Shown here: positions 55,826 to 64,000 of the stretch, piece after piece | Position numbering within the stretch: the stretch's first letter is position 1 | Layout of the letters: every line of letters begins with the position of its first letter | Origin: Paracoccaceae bacterium | GTDB lineage: Bacteria > Pseudomonadota > Alphaproteobacteria > Rhodobacterales > Rhodobacteraceae | DNA length: 64,000 nt | Direction of reading: 5' to 3' | Assembly: GCA_014872815.1 (NCBI GenBank) | Contig: WKFK01000012.1 | Span: 419,384-483,383, forward strand | The notes under the pieces: generated by a model | What the model saw: only the letters and a program-made list of their open reading frames with translations | What the model was told of the DNA's origin: nothing | Databases searched by the model: none | Program-made: the position numbers and the translations under genes

Positions 55826-57009
55826 AACGTGACAAGCTCCTTTTCCAAAGCCGCCAGATCGGCCAGCGTGTTGGCGGCGACAAATCGATCAAGGTGCGGC
55901 AAGGCTGCAGCCATGCCTGCAGCCACAGGCTCGTAGTCACGCCAACCTTTGAGGGGGTTCAGCCAGATGATGCGGCAGCCGCGTTTGCGCAACGTGGCAA
56001 GGGCGGCGTCGATATGCGCGGGCGGCGACGTGTCGTAGCCATCTGAGAAAATCATCACGACGGAACGGCCATCTACAAATTTGCGGGCATACGTATGAGC
56101 GAAGGTATCGAGGCTTTCGCCAATTTTTGACCCGCCGCCAAAGCCATCTGCCATCAACGACATCCGGCCAATGGCGCGCATGGCGTCTTTGTCACGCAGG
56201 GCTTCGGTGATGCGCACAAGGCGGGTGTGGAACAAATATGCATCGGCCGTGAAGTCGCCCCGCATGAGCCCCGCCAAAAAGGCGAGATAGACCTGCGCAT
56301 AAACGGTCATGGAGCCAGACACGTCGCAGAGCGCGACAATTTTGCGGCTGCGATCCGGACGTTTGCGTTGGATCAACCGGATGGGTTCGCCCCCTGTCGC
56401 CAAGCTGCGCCGGATGGTTTTGCGAAAATGCAGGCGGTCGCCTTTGTTGGCCGCGACACGGCGACGGGATCGCCGGTCGCGTAGTGCAAGCCCGAGGCGG
56501 CGGGCAATGGCTTCGGCTTCGGCAATGTCTTCGGGCTGTATCAGATCACGCAAGTCGCGACGCGAGAGATTGCGCATCTCGGTGGCGATGAGCTTACCTT
56601 CACCGTCGCTCTCAGACTCACCTTGCCCCGCTTCTGGCGCGGTTGCGTCCCCTGCACCGCCAGCGTCTTCCCCTTTGGCGTTGCGGGAGGAGTGTACACT
56701 ATCGTCGCCTTTGTTTGGCGCAGTCATTTTTGGCATAACTCTGGTGCGCACGCGTCCCGCGTCCATCCAGAAGGCGTCAAACAACGCGTCAAACTGCTGT
56801 GCATCGTCTTTGCACCCTGTGCATATGGCTTTAAGCGCACGGCGCGTTTCGGCCGGATGCGCCGCGTCCACAAACGTAAGAGCGGTGAGAGCCGCTTCGG
56901 TTTCCTGAACCCCAAGGCGCAGACCGTTTTCGCGTAGATGCGCCATGAACCCCGCCATGCGCGCGGTTGCGCCGGGGTCGCGGCCTGCAAAACGGGTAAC
57001 GCGGCTCAT
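55822..57009 (-). CDS. coxE: CoxE-type VWA protein
   Basis: 395 residues. The von Willebrand A domain metal site (MIDAS) is ALCDVSGSMTVYA, the DxSxS pattern, at about residue 229, followed by the VMIFSDGYDTS strand. A middle linker (residues 95-140) is acidic and low-complexity. CoxE works with the CoxD ATPase to mature the [CuSMoO2] site of CO dehydrogenase. It overlaps coxD by four bases. Confidence 0.9.
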   Translation of the reverse strand: MSRVTRFAGRDPGATARMAGFMAHLRENGLRLGVQETEAALTALTFVDAAHPAETRRALKAICTGCKDDAQQFDALFDAFWMDAGRVRTRVMPKMTAPNKGDDSVHSSRNAKGEDAGGAGDATAPEAGQGESESDGEGKLIATEMRNLSRRDLRDLIQPEDIAEAEAIARRLGLALRDRRSRRRVAANKGDRLHFRKTIRRSLATGGEPIRLIQRKRPDRSRKIVALCDVSGSMTVYAQVYLAFLAGLMRGDFTADAYLFHTRLVRITEALRDKDAMRAIGRMSLMADGFGGGSKIGESLDTFAHTYARKFVDGRSVVMIFSDGYDTSPPAHIDAALATLRKRGCRIIWLNPLKGWRDYEPVAAGMAAALPHLDRFVAANTLADLAALEKELVTL

Positions 57010-57884
57010 GCAGCCTTCCCCGCGATACGCTGCGCCACCTCGGTGGTGATATGCGCGCGATCGCTTTGTGTTTTTAGGAGTGTGGTGAGTGTGGCTTGCA
57101 AAGCAGCGGGATCGGCGGTCAGGTCAGCGATGCCCAGCCCCATGAGCGCTGCGGCGAAGTCCAGCGTTTCGGCGATGCCCGGCACTTTCCCTAGGTCTTC
57201 TTTGCGCAAGGTCTGTACAAATCCGATAATCTGTTCGGCCAGGTGCGCTTCAATCCCGGCACAGCGGGCTTGTAGGATGGCCAGTTCTGTTTCCCGGTCG
57301 GGGTAGTCGACATAAGCAAAGAGGCAGCGACGACGCAACGCATCCGACAGGTCACGTGTACCGTTGGAGGTCAGGATCACGGTGGGCACCGTGGTGGCCG
57401 TGATGGTGCCAAGTTCCGGCACCGTGACTTGATAGTCGGCGAGTATTTCCAGCAAGAAAGCTTCGAACTCTTCATCCGCGCGGTCAATCTCGTCGATCAG
57501 CAGCACCGGCGCTTGATCCTGCGTGATCGCTGCGAGCAAAGGCCGCTCCAGAAGATATTCGCGCGAGAAGATGCGGTCTTCGACCTGTTTGCCCGTTTCG
57601 TCTGCTTCAGAACTGGCCCGGATGGCGAGCAGTTGCCGTTGGTAGTTCCATTCGTAAATGGCTTGGGCCGCATCAAGCCCTTCGTAACATTGCAAACGGA
57701 TCAGCTTGGTATTCTGTGCCGCCGCCAACACTCGCGCGACCTCTGTTTTGCCCACACCCGCGGCGCCTTCGAGCAGCAAAGGACGCTGCAGCGACAGGGC
57801 AAGGTGCAAGGACACCGCAAGGTCGTCAGATGCCACATAGTTCTGCGCCGCGAGGGCAGATTTAAGGTCGGTCCAAGAAGTCAT
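57006..57884 (-). CDS. coxD: CoxD-type MoxR AAA+ ATPase
   Basis: 292 residues. Walker A is LLLEGAAGVGKTEVARVL, Walker B PVLLIDEIDRADEEF, with the sensor region VILTSNGTRDLSDALRRRC. This is the MoxR-family chaperone that acts with CoxE to build the copper-sulfur-molybdenum site. The ATG at 57884 matches the family start; an earlier in-frame codon lies inside the coxL end. It follows coxL by 55 bases. Confidence 0.92.
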   Translation of the reverse strand: MTSWTDLKSALAAQNYVASDDLAVSLHLALSLQRPLLLEGAAGVGKTEVARVLAAAQNTKLIRLQCYEGLDAAQAIYEWNYQRQLLAIRASSEADETGKQVEDRIFSREYLLERPLLAAITQDQAPVLLIDEIDRADEEFEAFLLEILADYQVTVPELGTITATTVPTVILTSNGTRDLSDALRRRCLFAYVDYPDRETELAILQARCAGIEAHLAEQIIGFVQTLRKEDLGKVPGIAETLDFAAALMGLGIADLTADPAALQATLTTLLKTQSDRAHITTEVAQRIAGKAA

Positions 57885-57939
57885 GAGTGCCTCAAAGTGT
57901 ATTGGCGCGCGCCACCGCGGAGCAGCGCGCGCCAGTCTG

Positions 57940-60366
57940 TTACCCGTGCAGGCCAAGCCCGTTGGCCGTCTTCCAAATCCGCCAGTGGTCATGCGGCATA
58001 TGCGTATGGCGCAAGCCAAAGGCGCGGAAAGCATCGTTCACGGCGTTGGAGAAACAGGGCACGCCGCCCACATGTGGACTTTCACCCACGCCCTTGGCAC
58101 CAATTGGGTGGTGCGGGCTTGGGGTCACTGTGTGATCGGTTTCGTAGTTCGGCACTTCCCACGCGGTGGGCAGGAAGAAGTCCATCAGAGTGCCGGTCTT
58201 GACGTTGCCCATGTCGTCATAGGCAATCTCTTGCCCCAACGCGACGGCCAGCGCTTCGGTCAGACCGCCATGCACCTGCCCTTCGATGATCATCGGGTTG
58301 ATGCGCGTGCCGCAATCATCCAGCGCATAGAAGCGGCGGATCTCGGTAACGCCGGTATCCACATCGATGTCCATGACACAGACGTAGGCGCCAAACGGAT
58401 AGGTCATGTTGGGCGGATCATAGTAGCTGACCGCTTCGAGACCCGGCTCGATGCCCGGAATGGCCTGATTGTAGGCGGCAAAGGCGATTTCCTTCATCGT
58501 CTTAAACTTCTCAGGCGCGCCTTTGACCACAAAACGATCCACGTCGAACTCGACGTCATCGTCGTGCACTTCTAAGAGGTAAGCCGCGATCATCTGTGCC
58601 TTGGCACGGATTTTGCGCCCGGCCATGGCCGTTGCGGCTCCGGCCACAGGCGTGGAGCGCGAGCCGTAGGTGCCGAGACCATAGGGTGCCGTATCAGTGT
58701 CGCCTTCCTCAATGGTGATGCTGTCAGCTGGCAGGCCAATCTCGGTTGCGAGGATTTGCGCAAAGGTGGTCGCGTGCCCCTGCCCTTGCGAAATCGTGCC
58801 AAGACGCGCAATCGCGGAGCCAGTTGGGTGGATGCGGATTTCGCAGCTATCAAACATGCCCAGACCAAGAATGTCACAATTCTTGACCGGACCGGCACCG
58901 ACGATTTCGGTGAAATGCGTCAGACCAATGCCCATCAGCTTACGGGTTTTGCCCGCTTTGTAGTCCTCTACCCGCTGCGCCTGTTCCGCGCGCAGACCGT
59001 CATAGTCCACCGCCTTCAGCGCCTTGTCCCAAGCGGTGTGGTAATCACCGGAGTCATATTCCCAACCCAGCGCGGACTGATACGGGAACTGTTCCTTCTT
59101 GATGAAGTTGATCCGCCGCAGCTCGGCCGCGTCCATGTTCAGCTCAATCGCGAGGATCTCGATCATGCGTTCAATGAAATACGCCGCCTCGGTCACGCGG
59201 AAGGAACAGCGATAGCTGACGCCTCCCGGAGCTTTGTTGGTGTAAACGCCATCCACAGCCAGATAGGCAGTTGGGATGTCATAAGACCCGGTACAGATGT
59301 TCATGAACCCAGCCGGGAACTTGGTTGGGTCGGCGCAGGCGTCAAAGCCGCCGTGGTCCGCCGTGGTGTGACACCACAGGCCGGTGATCTTGCCTTCTTT
59401 GGTGGCGGAGATCTTGCCCTTCATCCAATAATCGCGGGCAAAGGCGGTGGTCATCAGGTTTTCCATACGGTCTTCGACCCATTTCACCGGCACGCCGGTG
59501 ACGATGGAGGCCACAACCGAACAGACATAACCCGGGTACGCACCCACTTTGTTGCCAAAGCCGCCACCGATATCTGGCGAGATCACACGGATGTTGTGTT
59601 CTTCAATACCGGAAATCAGGCTCACGACGGTGCGGATCGCGTGTGGTGCTTGAAACGTGCCATGCAAGGTTAGTTTGCCGTTCACCTTGTCCATAGACGC
59701 GACACAGCCGCAGGTTTCCAGCGGGCATGGATGGGTGCGATGGTAGTAGACCATTTCCTCGGCCACCACATCGGCCTCTTGCAGCACCTGTTCGGTGGCG
59801 TCTTTTTCACCAACTTCCCAGGTGAAGATATGGTTGTGATGTTTGCGCGGACCGTGTGCGCCATCGGGCAGCGAACCGCCCTCTCCCAGCAGATCTTCGC
59901 GCAGAACCACATCGGACTCCATCGCGGCGAAAGGGTCGGTCAGAACGGGAAGCTCTTCATACTCGACCTCGACCAGTTCCACAGCATCCGCCGCGATGTA
60001 GCGGTCTTTGGCGACCACAAAGGCCACCTCTTGCCCTTGGAACAGCACTTTCCCATCGGCCAACACCATCTGCTTGTCGCCCGCCAAGGTGGGCATCCAG
60101 TGCAGCCCCAGTGGCGCTAGGTCTTCGGCAGTCAAAACGGCGACCACACCGTCAAGCGCCAGGGCAGCAGACGCGTCAATTGAGACAATTTTCGCATGCG
60201 CATATGGCGAGCGCACAAAGTCCCCCTGCAGCATGCCGGGCAGCTTGATGTCATCGACGTAGTTGCCTTTGCCTTGGGTAAAGCGGGCGTCTTCAACGCG
60301 CTTGCGCTTACAGCCCATGCCGCCCAGTGCGTCGGCACGTTCCTCGCGGGTAAGCTCCTTGTTCAT
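57940..60366 (-). CDS. coxL: Form I aerobic CO dehydrogenase large subunit
   Basis: 808 residues, close to the 809 of Oligotropha CoxL. The active-site loop is [10 protein letters not shown] with Cys387 as the copper-ligating residue; this is the form I AYxCSFR motif with serine in place of alanine at 384. The molybdopterin glutamate lies in [14 protein letters not shown]. It binds the Mo-Cu site that oxidises CO to CO2 at the cytoplasmic membrane face. It overlaps coxS by four bases (ATGA). Confidence 0.95.
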   Translation of the reverse strand: MNKELTREERADALGGMGCKRKRVEDARFTQGKGNYVDDIKLPGMLQGDFVRSPYAHAKIVSIDASAALALDGVVAVLTAEDLAPLGLHWMPTLAGDKQMVLADGKVLFQGQEVAFVVAKDRYIAADAVELVEVEYEELPVLTDPFAAMESDVVLREDLLGEGGSLPDGAHGPRKHHNHIFTWEVGEKDATEQVLQEADVVAEEMVYYHRTHPCPLETCGCVASMDKVNGKLTLHGTFQAPHAIRTVVSLISGIEEHNIRVISPDIGGGFGNKVGAYPGYVCSVVASIVTGVPVKWVEDRMENLMTTAFARDYWMKGKISATKEGKITGLWCHTTADHGGFDACADPTKFPAGFMNICTGSYDIPTAYLAVDGVYTNKAPGGVSYRCSFRVTEAAYFIERMIEILAIELNMDAAELRRINFIKKEQFPYQSALGWEYDSGDYHTAWDKALKAVDYDGLRAEQAQRVEDYKAGKTRKLMGIGLTHFTEIVGAGPVKNCDILGLGMFDSCEIRIHPTGSAIARLGTISQGQGHATTFAQILATEIGLPADSITIEEGDTDTAPYGLGTYGSRSTPVAGAATAMAGRKIRAKAQMIAAYLLEVHDDDVEFDVDRFVVKGAPEKFKTMKEIAFAAYNQAIPGIEPGLEAVSYYDPPNMTYPFGAYVCVMDIDVDTGVTEIRRFYALDDCGTRINPMIIEGQVHGGLTEALAVALGQEIAYDDMGNVKTGTLMDFFLPTAWEVPNYETDHTVTPSPHHPIGAKGVGESPHVGGVPCFSNAVNDAFRAFGLRHTHMPHDHWRIWKTANGLGLHG

Positions 60367-60857
60367 TCTGCCGCCTCCTTGGCTGCATTCATCTCGCTCG
60401 CGGCTGCGAGGATGGATTTCACGATGTTCTGATAGCCGGTGCAGCGGCAGATATTTCCCGCCATGCCAAAGCGCACGTCTTCTTCGGTTGGGTTCGGGTT
60501 CTCTTCGAGCAGCTTGGACGCGCGGGTGATCATACCCGGCGTGCAGAAGCCGCATTGCAGCCCGTGATGCTCTTTGAACGACTCCTGCAGCACGTGCAGG
60601 CTGTCGGGATTGCCGAGTCCTTCGATGGTGGTGATGTCGGCCCCATCGGCTTGCGCCACAAAGACGGTGCAAGATTTCACCGATTTGCCGTTCAGCGTCA
60701 CGGTGCAGGCGCCGCAATGGGATGTTTCGCACCCGATGTGCGGACCGGTGATGTTCAGACGTTCCCGCAATGTGTGGATCAGCAGCTCACGTGGCTCGGC
60801 GAGGAATTCTTGCTCTTCACCATTCACGGTCATTTTGATGTGTTTCTTATTGGACAT
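60363..60857 (-). CDS. coxS: CO dehydrogenase small subunit (2x[2Fe-2S])
   Basis: 164 residues. The plant-type ferredoxin cluster cysteines are in [16 protein letters not shown] and SVKSC; the second cluster is in [10 protein letters not shown] and [10 protein letters not shown]. It passes electrons from CoxL to the FAD of CoxM. The ATG at 60857 (MSNKKHIKM) is chosen from the family start. It follows coxM by 11 bases. Confidence 0.95.
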   Translation of the reverse strand: MSNKKHIKMTVNGEEQEFLAEPRELLIHTLRERLNITGPHIGCETSHCGACTVTLNGKSVKSCTVFVAQADGADITTIEGLGNPDSLHVLQESFKEHHGLQCGFCTPGMITRASKLLEENPNPTEEDVRFGMAGNICRCTGYQNIVKSILAAASEMNAAKEAAE

Positions 60858-60868
60858 GTGTCTCTCCC

Positions 60869-61723
60869 TCAGGCTCGCGACCAAGCGGTTTCAATGGCGC
60901 GGCGCAGGATGATGGATGCGGCGTGGCGTTTGAATTCGACCGGCCCCCGGTTGTCGTCGGTCGGGTCGATGTCGCCCAGCATGGCGGCAACGGCCGCGGC
61001 AATGGCCGCGTCGTCCAGCGATGTGCCCACGAGCGCCTCGGCTGCAGCTTCGGACCAGATCGGCGTGTCACTCAGGTTGGTCATCGCGATGGAGGCTGCA
61101 GAGCATTTGCCATCCGTCTTGGTGATCAACACAGCGGCTGCGGCAGTGGCATAGTCACCGATTTTGCGCTTCTGCTTTTCGTAGGCGTAGCCGCCCTTCG
61201 GCGCTTTGAAGGACACGGCGGTGAGGATCTCATCATCCTCCCGGTCGGTCATATATGCAGCTTCATAGAAGTCGCGCGCCTCCACGGTGCGCTCGCCATC
61301 CGGGCCCACCAACGTAAATGTGGCGTCAAGACACTGCATCAGACCGGGCATGTCATTGCCCGGGTCTCCATTGGCGACGTTACCACCGACCGTCCCCATG
61401 TAGCGCACTTGTGGGTCCGCGATTTGCAAAGACGCTTCGCGCATGATCGGCGCGGCAGCGGCAAGCGCGGCGTTGTCGATGATGTCGTGTTGCGTGGTCA
61501 TGGCGCCGATACGAACGGTGTCGCCGTCGACCGAAATACCGCCGAGCCCCTCCACATCTTGAAGATCTATCAGATGCGGCACCTCCGCCATGCGCAGCTT
61601 CATCATCGGGATCAGGCTGTGCCCGCCCGCGAGCACGCGCGCGTCATCGCCGTGCTCCTGCAAAACGGACAAGACGCCCGCCATGTCCTTGGGCCTGTAA
61701 TATTCAAAGGCAGCTGGAATCAT
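60869..61723 (-). CDS. coxM: CO dehydrogenase medium (FAD) subunit
   Basis: 284 residues. FAD-binding motifs [15 protein letters not shown] and [19 protein letters not shown] are the CoxM signatures. It delivers electrons to the respiratory quinone pool. It is the first gene of the operon. GGGAGGAGAGG precedes the ATG at 61723, which decides the start over an upstream in-frame codon at 61744. Confidence 0.95.
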   Translation of the reverse strand: MIPAAFEYYRPKDMAGVLSVLQEHGDDARVLAGGHSLIPMMKLRMAEVPHLIDLQDVEGLGGISVDGDTVRIGAMTTQHDIIDNAALAAAAPIMREASLQIADPQVRYMGTVGGNVANGDPGNDMPGLMQCLDATFTLVGPDGERTVEARDFYEAAYMTDREDDEILTAVSFKAPKGGYAYEKQKRKIGDYATAAAAVLITKTDGKCSAASIAMTNLSDTPIWSEAAAEALVGTSLDDAAIAAAVAAMLGDIDPTDDNRGPVEFKRHAASIILRRAIETAWSRA

Positions 61724-61785
61724 TGCCTCTCCTCCCTTCAGCAATTGTTCTGGCTAGAAAAGAGGCTGGCCCGAGGCAGCGTGAT

Positions 61786-61798
61786 TTTCTCGGAGAAA
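61786..61798. promoter_or_regulatory. Small palindrome in the coxM promoter region
   Basis: TTTCTC and GAGAAA flank a single base, 63 bases before coxM. It could be part of an operator or leader structure. The arms are only six bases, so significance is uncertain. Confidence 0.3.
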
Positions 61799-61819
61799 CG
61801 CTTTGTTTTCGCGTGTTTT

Positions 61820-61854
61820 GCACGAAATGCGCCAGTTACCGCACGAGTTGCGCC
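61820..61854. promoter_or_regulatory. 21-bp-spaced direct repeats upstream of coxM
   Basis: GCACGAAATGCGCC (61820-61833) and GCACGAGTTGCGCC (61841-61854) are repeated with a 21-base period, 97 bases before the coxM ATG. LytTR-type regulators bind pairs of direct repeats about 21 bases apart, and a LytTR regulator is encoded next to it. This is the best candidate for the CO-responsive activator site. Confidence 0.6.
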
Positions 61855-61871
61855 TGTGAATGACTGACGTG

Positions 61872-62996
61872 TTAGCCGAAAGCGGTCTGAGCAGCCTTTA
61901 GGTTAGATCGACTGACCGGCACTGGCGGTAAATCAGCCGCTCCAAAGCTGCATTGGCCTTTGTCCTTGGTGCGTTCAAACCGAGTGACACGCTTTGGATT
62001 CACGATATAGCTGCGGTGCACACGCAAAAAGCCCGTGGGTTCCAGTCGCTTCACGGCTTCCGTGATTGGCCAGACGCAAAAGTACTTCTCACTTAGGGTG
62101 TAAACTTGGGTGTAGTGACCATCGGCGCGTACAAATGCCACGTCTGTCGCGGACACGAACACTTTGCCTCCATCTCGCTCACAGGGGATGCGAGGCGTTG
62201 TAGGGAGAACTGGCGTGGGTGTCTCTTCCGCGGCGTCCCCTTCGGTAGCAGAAGCCTGCGCAGGAACTAGATATGTGGTTCCAACCCAAAGAAACGCCCC
62301 AAAGATAACGAAGCTTGAAAGGATGACACCAATTGCCATGGCCTCATTGCTGATCACCGGACCAAACTCGCGTATGGTCTCCAACGCAACAAAATTTGTG
62401 CTCGCCATGGCCAGAAAGTGTACTGAAAACACTGCAGCGCCGAAGCAAAGCGTTCCGATCAAAATCGTTTTGTTGGACCGCACATTGTAGGCAATGCCTA
62501 TCGCCAAGATGCAGAGAACAATCGCAAGCGCCGACGACCCAAGCACACCTGAGACAGTGTAGACGGGTTTGCACAATTGCATGCCTGCCATACCGACATA
62601 GTGCATTGCCAAAATCCCTGCACCAACAATGGCACCAGCCGCCACGATGATCCCCTTCGAGCGGTCCGTGAAATGCAAAAGTACAAGGGCAAGAGCCACC
62701 ATCAGGATGGCAATCAGCGCTGAAGCGAGCGTGATTGCGGCATCATAATAGAACAGGATAGGCAGCTTAAGTCCCAACATGGCCACGAAGTGCATTGACC
62801 AAATACCACCGCCAAGGGCAATGGAGCCCAAAGCGATTGCGAGCCTTCGCTGCGAAAGAGACCTTTCAGACAAATCCCTTGTCAAGGATAGCCCAGTGGC
62901 CCCAGCCACCAGAGCTACAATGAGCGAAATCGCCACCAGCCAGGGGTTATGTCCAAAGTCCAAAAATTCCATGAGCCGGACAATGCCGCAGCGCAT
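61872..62996 (-). CDS. MHYT-domain sensor with LytTR DNA-binding domain (CoxC/CoxH-like)
   Basis: 374 residues. Seven predicted membrane helices carry MHYT-type motifs: SMHFVAM, AMHYVGMAGM and SVHFLAM, thought to bind copper and sense CO, O2 or NO. A linker follows, then a LytTR DNA-binding domain from about residue 275 (VSATDVAFVRADGHYTQVYT; FLRVHRSYIVNPKRVTRFER). This architecture is that of CoxC/CoxH in carboxydotrophs. It lies immediately upstream of coxM in the same direction, so it is a probable membrane-bound activator of cox. The start at 62996 has AAGGA upstream; 62972 is an alternative. Confidence 0.88.
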   Translation of the reverse strand: MRCGIVRLMEFLDFGHNPWLVAISLIVALVAGATGLSLTRDLSERSLSQRRLAIALGSIALGGGIWSMHFVAMLGLKLPILFYYDAAITLASALIAILMVALALVLLHFTDRSKGIIVAAGAIVGAGILAMHYVGMAGMQLCKPVYTVSGVLGSSALAIVLCILAIGIAYNVRSNKTILIGTLCFGAAVFSVHFLAMASTNFVALETIREFGPVISNEAMAIGVILSSFVIFGAFLWVGTTYLVPAQASATEGDAAEETPTPVLPTTPRIPCERDGGKVFVSATDVAFVRADGHYTQVYTLSEKYFCVWPITEAVKRLEPTGFLRVHRSYIVNPKRVTRFERTKDKGQCSFGAADLPPVPVSRSNLKAAQTAFG

Positions 62997-63972
62997 TTTT
63001 TATTTCAATCCTTGCCTTTATCCCACGTCGGCCGTTTCAAGTGGGAGCAGATCTCCAACGTCAAATCGGTCCTCTGGTTTTCAAACACGGCTCTGAGCCC
63101 GTTTGTTTGGGCTGAATGCACAGCGAACATCCCAATAGCTCAGGGAATTGGATCCGTTATTAGAACAGTTCATTAGACACGGAATGTGCTTGTGCGACCA
63201 TACCGGAGTACCCGAAGCCCCTCAAATGCCGATGGTCATTTAGCCCTGAGGTTGGCTGACTGGCCCAACTCCTTGTAATTGTCGCGGACAGTGTCAAACG
63301 GCCTCAACTCACGAAGTGGGTCTACGCAAGTAGAGCCTGATGTTGGCGCCCATAGGCTCAAGTATCGGGTATTCGAAGGCATAGGTATGTACGGTCCGAA
63401 TGGGGTGGCCGTCCAATAACGTCAAGGTGGGACATCGTTGTCGTCGTTCTTGGACATCACTTCAAGGCTGAATGACTGCACCTCTGGCAAGCTTTTCTTC
63501 TTTTTGGTCACTGGATTTGGCTAGGCGTCTTTGCGCTCGAACGACTGTAAGTGTAATGTTTCTGAGATTTTGGGGGACCGTTTTTTGATCTGCCAAAGGC
63601 CCAGCGACGCATTAGACATGGCGTAGGCACGCAATTCGGGCAGCAAGACCTCTATAGTCATTGCTGCGCTATAACTTTGGCATTTGCCTGTTGAACCGGA
63701 GCACGCGTCATACTGGGTACTTTAAGAGAAAGGTGCGTCGACTGCCAATGGGGTCGTCTTATTCAAGTCGTGTAGATAGGATATCCGTTTGATGGTCCCA
63801 TCGTTCCGCTCGACGGCTACACGGAAGTTTACGGCTCAATTCGGCTATGTCACTGGAGGGAGCCCTTGCTGTCTTGTTGACATTGGCAAATCCCAATGGG
63901 GACCATAACGACACAGTGCTTGCTTCAAGCGCATCGCTCAAAACTCATGACGTTGTAATTTGGTGTATTTTT
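62997..63972. other. Gene-free stretch before the tRNA
   Basis: Only short, unpromising open frames (for example 63759-63941, minus) are present; none has a domain or a good ribosome site. I saw no integrase, repeat or terminator hairpin with a T-tract. This is probably the downstream flank of a rRNA operon and the coxC-type gene's promoter region. Confidence 0.5.
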
Positions 63973-64000
63973 TGGTTGCGGGAGCAGGATTTGAACCTGC
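63973..64000 (-). tRNA. 3' end of an initiator tRNA-fMet (partial)
   Basis: On the minus strand the edge sequence gives a T-arm (GCAGG TTCAAAT CCTGC), then the acceptor strand TCCCGCA, discriminator A and CCA. An acceptor strand ending in A72 with GC-rich pairs matches alphaproteobacterial tRNA-fMet, which has a C1-A72 mismatch. The 5' part lies outside the window, so the anticodon cannot be read. In Rhodobacteraceae tRNA-fMet commonly follows the 5S gene of rRNA operons, so one may lie beyond the edge. Confidence 0.65.

Noticed and set aside
63759..63941. A 60-codon minus-strand frame near the tRNA
   Set aside because: No ribosome site or domain and amino-acid composition not protein-like; kept as non-coding.
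1..64000. CRISPR array, prophage, insertion sequence or integrase
   Set aside because: No regularly spaced repeats, cas genes, transposase, integrase or phage structural genes could be recognised in either strand.

Overview
The window looks like chromosomal DNA of a marine Rhodobacteraceae (Roseobacter-group alphaproteobacterium). This is inferred from gene content and order: a choline/choline-sulfate to glycine betaine set, a ScfR-type acyl-CoA regulator, a MaeB malic enzyme with a phosphotransacetylase tail, a complete form I CO dehydrogenase (cox) cluster with an MHYT-LytTR regulator, and an initiator-type tRNA end at the right edge. In this family that tRNA usually closes an rRNA operon. 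No CRISPR array, intact insertion sequence, integrase or prophage was seen.

Layout. 0-9 kb: a regulator cut by the window edge, then betB-betA diverging from betI across a 30-bp palindrome, then betC between two related secreted proteins. 9-15.5 kb: an EamA permease, a pirin, argO diverging from a small unknown gene coupled to argP, an acyltransferase-3 and yebC. 15.6-34 kb: mostly housekeeping genes, including an SLC13/TrkA-C permease, maeB, a divergent gap, allE, an SRAP protein, a 5'-nucleotidase, DUF952-pyrD-arsC, a DegT aminotransferase, gph, glmU-glmS-alkD and moaA. 33.6-40.3 kb: a P450-ferredoxin-AraC operon diverging from a polyamine-type ABC transporter. 40.2-42 kb: an AbrB-type membrane protein diverging from a GntR regulator.

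42-50.4 kb is the most unusual accessory block. It has two translationally coupled membrane-anchored CDP-glycerol-phosphotransferase-like proteins, the first lacking the catalytic motifs. It also has a 1330-residue protein that joins a polyglycerophosphate-type transferase, a HAD/COG5610 module and tandem SH3-like repeats. The likely role is synthesis of a polyol-phosphate surface polymer, unusual for a Gram-negative. 50.4-54.4 kb is gene-poor, with a frameshifted remnant, an L,D-transpeptidase, a small lipoprotein and a DUF1415 gene.

54.4-63 kb is one leftward CO-oxidation operon: coxM-coxS-coxL-coxD-coxE-xdhC-(30-codon ORF)-coxG, preceded by an MHYT-LytTR regulator. CoxL has the form I active-site cysteine at residue 387. 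The coxM upstream region has two 14-bp direct repeats spaced 21 bp, the geometry expected for LytTR binding. A 30-codon ORF ending in Cys-Cys is coupled by stop/start overlap to the XdhC gene and has not been assigned a function here.
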